Shown: piece after piece, positions 56,198 to 64,000 of the stretch | Layout: each line of letters starts with the position of its first letter | Numbering within the stretch: the first letter of the stretch is position 1 | NCBI RefSeq assembly: GCF_947242115.1 | Contig: NC_074716.1 | Span: forward strand, 15,602,865-15,666,864 | Source: Biomphalaria glabrata | Taxonomy: Eukaryota > Mollusca > Gastropoda > Planorbidae | Length of the DNA stretch: 64,000 nucleotides | Reading direction: 5' to 3' | Notes under the pieces: generated by a model | Told to the model about the DNA's origin: nothing | The model's input: only the letters and a program-made list of their open reading frames with translations | Database searches by the model: none | Program-made: the position numbers and the translations under genes

Positions 56198-58206
56198 ATG
56201 GCAACTACTTCAGGTTACGACCTGGAAGAATTTAGAAAAAAGCTAATTCATGAAGCCAAGACAGAACTAGAACTGCGCGGCAAAGAACTAACTGCCTATG
56301 TACAGCAGATGGTGGCGGCAGAAGCAGAGCGCTTGGAGAAGGAAAGAATTAGAGAAGCAGAACGCTTGGAGAGAGAGAAAGCTAGAGGCAGAGAAAAAGA
56401 AAAGGAAGAAGCAGATCGCATAGAGCGGGAAAAGGTTAGAGAGGCAGAAAAGTTGGAGAGGGAAAAGTTACAAAGGCGGAACGTGTAGAGAGGGAGAAGA
56501 AAGAAGAGGCGGACAGAAAAGTGAGAATTCAAGTTGAACAGATGAGGATAGAGGCTGGTGTAAGTGTGCCCACCGAAGGGAACAGCAACAATAGTGCCAA
56601 CATAGAAAGCCATAGTAGCGCCGCATGGATGAAAAAGAAAATCCAACCTTTTGCAGAAGACAAGGACGACATCGGCGACTATCTAAAACGTTTTGAAATT
56701 AAACTAGCAAAGTTTAATGTCCAGGAGAAGGAGTGGTCCGAAATCTTGTTGGACTTCGTACATGGGAAAGCCCTCACGATTTGCCAAAACCATGACCACT
56801 CGATGCAAAACAGCTATCAGGTGCTAAAGAAGGAACTGCTAAACGCATACGGGCACAACGCGGCAACATTCCGAAAGAAGTATTACGAAAACACTCCATC
56901 CAGCCAAGTTGATCCACAGACAACCATCAACTCAGAGAAGGACTTCTTCACGAAATGGCTCGGATTCGAGAATGTAGAGAACACCTACGAGGGGTTGAAG
57001 AACTTCATTCTGATTGATAACTTTATCAATAAGTGCGACCCTCAGCTACAGTCCTTTGTAAAAGAAAGAAACCCGAAGGTAATTGAAGACTTGGTAGAAA
57101 TTATTAGGATCTTTAAGAATGCTTACCCAAACAACCCACTTTCGGTTAGCGACCATAAAAAAGTTATTGACCTGGTAAATTATGTAAAGAGAAATGATGT
57201 TAGTGATAGGGATTATGGTAAGAGAAATGATAGGTCCAGGGAACGTGGGAACAATGCTCGGGATAGTTATGAGGGCATAAAAGATAGATCCTGGGAAAAT
57301 GAAAACAATGGCAGGGAAAGTTATGATAGGAGAATAGATAGACCTAAAGCGGGTGATAGAAACTTTAGGGATGTTACATGTTTTAACTGTCAGGAAAAGG
57401 GACACATGGCATACCAGTGTAAGAAACATAGAGGGAATGGAGCTGGCAATAGAAATGCACAGGATAATAGTGGCACTAGGGATAGGAGAGGTAATCAAGA
57501 AAACCGTAGACAAGAGAGGGATAATCGGCCACCAGATAGGGTTAATTTTGTGAGGAACATTCAAGGTAGGGAGCAGGATAATGGAGATAGTGAACCAGAT
57601 GAAGAAATTAATTACGTTGATTGTGGGGAAGATAGATTTAAACTATATAAAGGCATGATAAATAATAAACAGGTAAATGTGATCCGGGACACAGCTAGCA
57701 GTACACTCGCAGTTCGAGGGGGATTAGTGAAATCTAAGGATTATTTAGGCTATACCAAATCAGTCAGGTTGGCAGACGGCGCAGTTAAGAGATTCGAAGC
57801 TTGCAAAGTGTTCCTTCGATCTCCATTATACACAGGGTATTGCGAAGGGGTAGCCATGCCGAGGTTATCTAGAGATGTGTTACTTGGAAATGTAGCAGGT
57901 GTCAGAGCCGCTACTGACAAACAGGTTAGAAGTTGGAAAAGCAGGTATGGCAACATGAGGCGAAACAAACCTAGAAAGGACAGAATTTGTTTCAACTGCC
58001 ATAAACACGGGCACATCGCTAGAGACTGTTGGAGTAGGGCAGAACAGTCTGAACAGAAGATTGCGAGTTCGGATAGGAGGCACAGGTCTGTATCCGACAG
58101 TGACGATAGAAGAGTTGACTGTGGTAGCGGTAATCGCAAGTCATACCGAGGTAGAAGGCCACACGCGGGCTATAGTGGCGTAAGAAGAGATGGTAACTCC
58201 AGTTAG
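56198..58206 (+). mobile_element. gag-like region with two zinc knuckles
   Basis: Begins MATTSGYDLEEFRKKLIHEA, then a Glu/Arg-rich coiled-coil stretch, a gag core, and a CCHC knuckle CFNCQEKGHMAYQC at 57379-57420. Next comes protease-like sequence around VIRDTASSTLAV (57680-57715), then a second knuckle CFNCHKHGHIARDC at 57988-58029. Broken (about one break). Knuckles on both sides of a protease-like part are an unusual order for a gypsy-type element. Confidence 0.75.
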
Positions 58207-58364
58207 AGAGAACTATAGTTTAGGTGGTGACAAAGTTAGAAAGTTATTTGTTGGGCAAAGAATTTTGTTTGCTCACTGATCATAAACCTCTCCAGTTCAT
58301 GCAACAGAAAAGCATGAAGAATGGAAGAATATGTAGATGGTTCCTGATACTGCAGAATTTCAAA

Positions 58365-59798
58365 TCTTATATTATAAAGTAGAATGTGTGGTGTATGTAT
58401 GGATGTATGGATGTATGTTACTTATAGACATCAAAACCGCTTGACCAATCTTGATAAAACTAGGCAGGAATGTTCCTTGGGTACCAACTTAGACCGTAGT
58501 GTATGTATTGTAGCCCTAAAACAAACTTAAGACCCTCAAAAAAAATAAAGTTGTCCGACTCTATTACAGCTATAGTATTTTATGGATCTAGGCCATTTTC
58601 TACAATGTTGACATTAGAAAAGATAGAAAGGATTTAGACCTAGATCTAATTTTAAGAAATACACTTTGCGCAGATAGTTTTTTACTTTGACACATGAAAA
58701 TACAAAAGAAGATCCATTGATTTCATTATAGAATAAAATTAACCTTCAATTTTGTGTTTCAAAAGCATTTTTTACATAAATTAGTTCCTGATATCTGTGA
58801 CTACAGATTTCCTGACGAACATTCTTTCATTAGACAATACCGTAATGAATCGCGTACTAAAAATTAATTCGTTTAATTGTTTACTTTATAATCCCATCCC
58901 TAGATCTAAAACTCTAATTCAACTCTAAGATGATAAAACTTCTCTTCGCACAGATAGTTTTATACTTTAACACATAAACATATTAATTAAAGTCCATTCA
59001 TTTCATATTTTGATCAAATAAACATTCAAATTTGGTTTTCTAACGCTACATTCGTTTACGAAAGCTGCGAAGCCGAGTTGAGATAGGCCTAGATCTATAT
59101 TCATTCATGAATCGCGTACTAAAAATTATTTCGTTTAATTGTTCACTTTATAATCCCATCCCTAGATCTAAAACTCTAATCCAACTCTAAGATGATAAAA
59201 CTTCTCTTCGCACAGATAGTTTTATACTTTAACACATAAATATATTAATTAAAGTCCATTCATTTCATATTTTGATCAGATAAACATTCAAATTTGGTTT
59301 TCTAAAGCTACATTCGTTTACTAAAGCTGCGAAGCCGAGTTGAGATAGGCCTAGATCTATATTCATTCATGAATCGCGTACTAAAAATTATTTCGTTTAA
59401 TTGTTCACTTTATAATCCCATTTATTTAACAAAGCTATCGCTCTTTTCGTTTTTAATAGATAAGAATGTATCGACTTCGGGTAAACCATTTTCGCAAAAC
59501 TAATTTTATTTTCGTAGCGAAAGAGAAATAACGTGAAAGGATCATTAGCTACGTTTAACATACATCTAAATCCAATCCACTAGATTATTCAAAAGCAAAT
59601 GTTTTAATTTTAAAAAATGGATTTAAGCCTATTAGCTATTTTGATTTGATAGCTTCATTCACACTATTTTTACATTGACACATTCGCTTTACTTATTACA
59701 TTATTATTTCGTTTAATTGTTTACAAAACACTCTCAGTGACTATATCGACAGTAATGCGCAAATAAAGACCCGCGGGTCGCGGGTAACATATGTCTAG
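58365..59798 (+). mobile_element. Non-autonomous Helitron inside the LTR element
   Basis: Begins TCTTATATTATAAAG after an A and ends CATATGTCTAG before a T, that is 5'-TC, 3'-CTAG, A/T insertion site, no target duplication. Nine bases before the end is a hairpin ACCCGCG-GGT-CGCGGGT (7-bp stem). RNase H-like sequence of the host LTR element lies on both sides. Length 1434 bp, no Rep/helicase. Inside is a 262-bp tandem repeat. Confidence 0.85.
58848..59435. repeat. 262-bp tandem repeat within the Helitron, about 2.3 copies
   Basis: AATCGCGTACTAAAAATTA recurs at 58848, 59111 and 59372. The two full units are nearly identical (CTTCTCTTCGCACAGATAGT, AAAGCTGCGAAGCCGAGTTG). Internal tandem repeats are common in Helitrons. 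Confidence 0.9.
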
Positions 59799-60651
59799 TT
59801 TGAAATAAAGGCAATAAGCGGAAGTATCAATATAGTGGCGGACATGTTGTCTCAAGTTACGTTGAGATAGGTGAAGGAACATATAACTTGGACACAGTTG
59901 CGTTTGTTTAATTTAAGTAATTGACTTAACTAGTAGTCATAACTAGATGGGTATTAGGTTGTGTTAAGGTATTTTTGAATAGGATATTTATGTTATAAAT
60001 GCTATTGCGTTATTATTAGATTAGCTCATGTTGGTTATTGATTTCGGGTAGTATGTATGAATTGTATGTATGTTTGTATGAATAGAAAGGGCATTTATAA
60101 GGCGAGGATGTAGTTACATCACGAAAAAGTAAGTTTTATAATTTATTCTTTGTATTTGATCATGATCATACATCAGTCAAGAGTTAGGTCGTGTGGGGAC
60201 AAGTAAGTGGAGAGAGGAAATAAAATACACTTGTAAATGCCCGAAAGAACGTTAGGTGTATAGTGGGAGAACGAGTATTGATAAATGTCGATTTGTCATA
60301 TTAGGTAAATTGTCTGTCCTGACGTGTGAGGGAGAGCGGTAGGCCTATAACCTCTGGAACGTGATGTGATGAAGTATAGATAGACACACCTAGAGTGTCA
60401 GCGTAAACGAACTATATCTGCGGTCACCTATGGCACATCACATTGGACAGTATCAGTTAGTGACACGTGAGGGAAATATTTATTCAGAGGAACTTGATTG
60501 TGGACACAGGAAGAGAAGTTGAAACCGCAATCAAGACTCAAGTTGTGTTGTCTTTTATGTTTCCCTACATTTTGGCCCTTGCACATTGTAAGACTAAGAC
60601 AGTAGATAAAAAAATTGACAGGCAATTTTTTTTAGCGGGAGGGGGAGGAGT

Positions 60652-60996
60652 TGTTATGACATGATTAGGAATTAGTTATTTGTTTCGGGAATAAGGGGAA
60701 AGTTTTAATTAGCGACAAGTGACGTGACAGATCTTTAAAAAATAAGAACGCTCTAAGTGACGCTAAAAGGAAGACGCTTCTTGTAGAGTAGTGACTTGAG
60801 TACGACATAATTGACATCGGACGATTCCCTTTTTGAGTATTAAACATATTTGTAGAACAACATATCAGCGTCGACTACATATTTGATTGTTTCGGCCTTT
60901 CGCCGGTGTTACTGAAGTGTTGAGTTCAGCGTTACTTCCAGTCAGATCTACACTAGACAGATTGCCAAGAATCAACACCGCGCGGAGGCCTTAACA
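60652..60996 (+). repeat. 3' LTR
   Basis: 345 bp, nearly identical to the 5' LTR. Confidence 0.93.
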
Positions 60997-61089
60997 ATGC
61001 ATAAACGTAGCATACTTTTCTTAGTTCTTCTAATGGACCCTACTCGAGATCTAATGTTGATATTTGTTATATCTTATTTTTTATTTAAG

Positions 61090-61570
61090 ATTTAATTTTT
61101 ATATTTGTTAACAAAGCTTATATCAACTTTGTCTATCTGTCTGTCTGGTAAAAAGTTTGAACATGTTTTTTCTTCTATTTCCTATTCTCGGATCAAGTTA
61201 AAACTTTGCACAATTATGCATTGAACCCGACAAGACATGAATCAATAAAAAAAATTAATTAATTGTTGTTGGTTAAATATTTGGTTTTATATCGAAATAA
61301 GGGGAATAAATGCTACTTAATGAGAGATGTGGATGTATGTGTGCTTTTAATACACTGATTACTTTTTGACATGTTTTTTTCTCCCACTTCCCATTCTCGG
61401 TTGAAGTTGAACTTTTGCCTAATTATTCATAGTCGATGATAATAAACGAATCAATCCAAAAATTAACAAATAACTTTGTTTTATACAGCAGAATGGGAGA
61501 TAAACCCTGTAATTTTCAGATACATTTGAGTAATTAGCGGTTCTTTCCCTTAGATAAATGTTGTTTTTTT
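61090..61570 (+). repeat. Rpt-1, dimeric copy
   Basis: Starts AACAAAGCTTATATCAACTT, with TCTGTCTGTCTGG, then the two GGATCAAGTTAAAACTTTGC and CGGTTGAAGTTGAACTTTTG halves. Ends near TTCTTTCCCTTAGATAAATG, like the copy at 813-1264. Confidence 0.75.
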
Positions 61571-61631
61571 AACAGTATTCTTTTTTTTCTATTGCTTTCT
61601 ATTGCTTATAACATCATGATTTTTTTTTCAG

Positions 61632-61828
61632 AGACGTTCGTTTGATGTTGAGTCTTCCTTACCTGCATGTCCAGCCAATGTTTCTTGGCAGAGATTATCC
61701 ACTGCTATAGACTTGAACGGTACAGAAGTGGATTTAGTTCAGGGCGATATTTACTGCTCAACGGAACAAATGTTTCTGATTGTTACATGCCGGCATCTCA
61801 ATTGTTGCGTTGGGATAGACAATACAAG
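61632..61828 (+). CDS. Neurotrophin-like cystine-knot domain, first half (exon 4)
   Basis: Acceptor TTTTTTTTCAG (61631) and donor ACAAG|GTTTGA (61829) enclose 65 codons plus two bases: RRSFDVESSLPACPANVSW, QRLSTAIDLNGTEVDLVQGD, IYCSTEQMFLIVTCRHLN and CCVGIDNT. The layout follows NGF/BDNF: first cysteine, Trp of the VSVW strand, TAxDIxGxEVxVL, then the CR and GCRGID cysteines (here VTCR and CCVGID). Two N-glycosylation sites (NVS, NGT) and extra cysteines (IYC, NCC) are visible. It starts with RR, completing R-N-R-R from the previous exon, so SFDVESS would begin the mature factor. Secreted growth factor acting on Trk/p75-type receptors by family knowledge. The last cysteines must lie in an exon not found before 64000. 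Spaetzle-like proteins are the main alternative. Confidence 0.78.
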
Positions 61829-62744
61829 GTTTGAATTTACTTTATTGTTCTTACAGTTAATCTACTATACTGCTCTGAAGAACTAATAGTCCATCGATGT
61901 CATGCGTGTTTTAGGTGCAACAGCTACTTTAAGTCTTCCGGAAATATGCCATTTCTTTTTATTAAAAAATAGTTTATTAAAACAAAATTTAATGTTATTT
62001 AGTAATAAAATAAAGGCAATGTCTTCCATTTCGAAGATTTAGGATAAGTGCAATTCTTCACATTGTCGTGTGTGTCGTGATGTTTTCTTTTCGTCTTTAA
62101 TAGTTGTGTTTTTATGTCTAGGAAGTAGTTTGTATTGGGGTGTGTTTGGTTGGCAAGAATATTGTGTGTGTGTGTTTACGTCACGCTTAGTTCCCATAGT
62201 GTTCTAGTAGCGGGGAGAGCTTTCTAGCTGTAGAATCTGGTTGAGCTACAGTTTTATTGTTCCACCGATTCAACGGTACGTAAGTACATAAATGTAAGTT
62301 GTTATTTCGGTACGGGTGTCGCGTGATGTGATGTAGCGACATCGCTAGATCTAGGTTATTCTTTTGTTTCATGATGTTAGGCTTGGGGCTATGGTGGAGA
62401 GTGTAGTCTTAAGCTCGCCCCAGGAGCCGTGACTGATTCTTGATCTATTGTAGTATTTGAAGCTACCGAGCCGTATGGACGAAATTGGTTGTGCGTGCGT
62501 GAGGTGTGCTAACTTGTTTAATTAAAAAGGCATTATTTAATTACCCATGATTTTTATATGTTCGGAATATTATTTATTGGTATTTAGCTTTAGAGTTAAA
62601 TATTGTTCGTGTTCAATGATCGTTTACCATTTATTCACTGTTCAGTTATTGTGCAACTTGGTTTGCTGTTGCTCTTTGATTACTGCATTAGCCTGTTGAG
62701 GTGGAGAGCCCGGTTAATTTTGTCATCCTCTAGGTAAACCCGTA
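61829..62744. other. Intron sequence, no exon called
   Basis: I looked for the final neurotrophin exon (WV..A and a C-x-C pair) and did not find it. An acceptor GTGTTTTAG at 61915 leads only to 19 codons and a stop with no C-x-C. Confidence 0.4.
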
Positions 62745-63060
62745 AAACCCACCTTGACACACATGACTACGCAAACCCAGTTGCGACTAGCATATTTTGC
62801 CACTCCTGATGCAGACAAAGCCGTTGTCCGCCTTGGGTCTATTTAAATTTTCTTTCCGTCTCTTCGCATGTCTTCGGCAAGAGTTGGGCCTCAAATGTGT
62901 GTCCCGCGACATTGGCTAGAGCTCTCCAATTTTCTCTTTCAGGGGCAATCTATTGCCAGTTACTTCCGTCTATGCCAGCGAGGCCGAAATGGCGCCTGAG
63001 TTGATTCTTATATCGCTTCCGGGGGCATCGTACTTCTGGCCAATAGTTACACGGGATTTA
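62745..63060 (-). mobile_element. LINE family F, C-terminal fragment
   Basis: Parallels 17150-17420: GCATATTTTGCCACTCCTGA, GCCGTTGTCCGCC, GGGCCTCAAATGTGTGTCCC, CTATGCCAGCGAGGCCGAAA, GCTTCCGGGGGCAT. Decayed. Confidence 0.7.
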
Positions 63061-63289
63061 GCATAAGCTTCAACCAGCTATCAGACACACAAAAATCCCT
63101 TTACTGTGCACTTATTCAGGCAGATGACAACCAGGACCTCGTGCAGTGTCAGAACTGCAGACCTTTGAATTTTTTTCACAGGCCCTGCATTGGATGTGAT
63201 CGCAGGCAGTCGTTTTTTTAGTGTTCATTTTTGTATGGAGTTAGGATTGTGATTATTGATAAATTGTAGTGCATTGTTCCTGTTATCCA

Positions 63290-63717
63290 TGGCTTGGACA
63301 TGTTCGCCGGATGGAGGACAAGCGCATCTCGAAAGTCATCATCTATGGACAACTCGCGACTGGCTCAAGAAAAAAAAAACTGGTCTCCCCCACCTCCGTT
63401 ACATAGATGTAATAAAAGGGGCCTCAAATCAGTGAACATCAATACTGACAATTAGGAAGACATAGCTCTAGAGCGCACCAGATGGAGAGAGTCAGTGACC
63501 AATAAAGCTATGGACAGTGAAAGTGCATGGGTCTCAGCTCAGGAAGAAAAACGTACAATCCGAAAAATGGCCATCCCCTCTACCACCGAAGCAAAAGCTA
63601 CCTTAACCTGCGCTATCTGTGGACGGGAGTGTCTCTCCAAAATCGGGCTCCACAGACACATGAGGAAGTGTGCTCTGAGATGAACCATAGTCGTTCTACG
63701 ACTGAAGGAGACCAATG
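63290..63717 (+). mobile_element. LINE family G, 5'-truncated, exact 17-bp TSD
   Basis: ATTGTTCCTGTTATCCA at 63273-63289 is repeated exactly at 63718-63734. Between them the + strand reads MEDKRISKVIIYGQLATGSR, later TNKAMDSESAWVSAQEEKRT and the zinc-finger end CAICGRECLSKIGLHRHMRK C, stop near 63683. Frame changes occur in the first half. The exact duplication marks a fairly recent insertion. Confidence 0.88.
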
Positions 63718-64000
63718 ATTGTTCCTGTTATCCACAATAATAATAATTACAGATGTAATAGGCCGCTAGTTACATAATCATCTCAGAAATTAAATGCGAC
63801 ATTGAAGATTGATTTTATCCTTATGTATGTTTTGTTCCTACCATGGGTCGTCTTCTATATTTTACACAAACTCTCCGTGATCTTGTATATTTATATATTT
63901 AACAAATCTAATGTTTTGATTAAAATGCTGTCAAAACTTAAAAGAAATGTATCGCAATACATTTTTTTAGAGACCTACATTAAAGATGACGTCCTTGACA

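Larger units (their letters stand above)
54131..60996 (+). mobile_element. Ty3/gypsy-type LTR retroelement, very young, internally incomplete
   Basis: Two LTRs (54131-54476 and 60652-60996) begin TGTTATGACATG and end GGCCTTAACA. They differ at about one position over 346 bp. The target duplication is ATGC (54127-54130, 60997-61000). A primer-binding-site-like TGGCGACCCC follows the first LTR by three bases, and a purine tract GCGGGAGGGGGAGGAG precedes the second. Parts: a 1.7 kb leader, a gag-like region with CCHC knuckles and protease-like sequence, and an RNase H-like remnant with TDHKPL typical of Ty3/gypsy, interrupted by a Helitron. RT and integrase are not recognised. The copy is broken (at least one break in gag besides the missing pol parts). 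Near-identical LTRs mean recent insertion, presumably mobilised in trans. Confidence 0.93.

Noticed and set aside
61632-61828. Spaetzle or IL-17 instead of neurotrophin
   Set aside because: IL-17 cysteine spacing does not fit. Spaetzle shares a cystine knot, but the C-x-GID segment, the VSW tryptophan and TAxDxxGxEV match neurotrophins better. Not fully excluded.
61916-61974. Possible last neurotrophin exon after GTGTTTTAG
   Set aside because: Gives 19 codons and a stop, with no C-x-C pair or WV motif needed to finish the cystine knot; the implied intron would be only 87 bp.

Overview
The window looks like nuclear DNA of a gastropod mollusc, most likely a heterobranch or pulmonate snail. It is AT-rich and intron-rich, packed with 5'-truncated LINEs, tRNA-derived SINEs, hAT elements and minisatellites, and it holds very little coding sequence. 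The organism call is inference from gene structure and repeat style; no species can be fixed from the sequence alone.

Two host genes are supported, both on the + strand. (1) A complete five-exon Cu/Zn superoxide dismutase gene (SOD1) lies at 4184-7696. It encodes 155 residues with every metal ligand present, and its third intron uses a GC-AG splice pair. (2) A long, sparsely coding gene starts at 19915 and runs past 61828. A signal-peptide exon (19915-19987), a candidate pro-region exon (22431-22631), a second pro-region exon (53089-53282) and an exon with the first half of a neurotrophin-type cystine-knot domain (61632-61828) share strand and order, and every junction is phase-compatible. 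The junction 53282/61632 creates a furin-type R-N-R-R site just before the mature domain. I read this as an invertebrate neurotrophin gene whose last exon lies beyond 64000. It is the most interesting content of the window.

The rest is mobile and tandem DNA. 1-4183: LINE fragments, a MITE and a dispersed dimeric repeat. 4557-5660: a LINE interrupted by an opposite-strand copy of the same family, inside SOD1 intron 1. 8271-8512: a tRNA-type SINE. 10191-13090: a decayed LINE split by a 1.9 kb array of 33-bp repeats. 16521-17017: fourteen 35-bp repeats. 17528-19250: a hAT transposon with perfect 8-bp target duplications, itself carrying a SINE. 19988-53088: neurotrophin introns 1 and 2, holding at least five LINE families, many copies of one SINE, hAT MITEs with target duplications, a solo LTR and large minisatellites (27431-29195, 38901-39215, 41757-42680). 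54131-60996: a very young Ty3/gypsy-type LTR element with a Helitron inside it, in neurotrophin intron 3. 61090-64000: a dispersed repeat, the neurotrophin exon and two LINE ends.

For reference I label LINE families A to G, SINE families 1 to 3 and dispersed repeats Rpt-1 and Rpt-2. These labels are local to this annotation.
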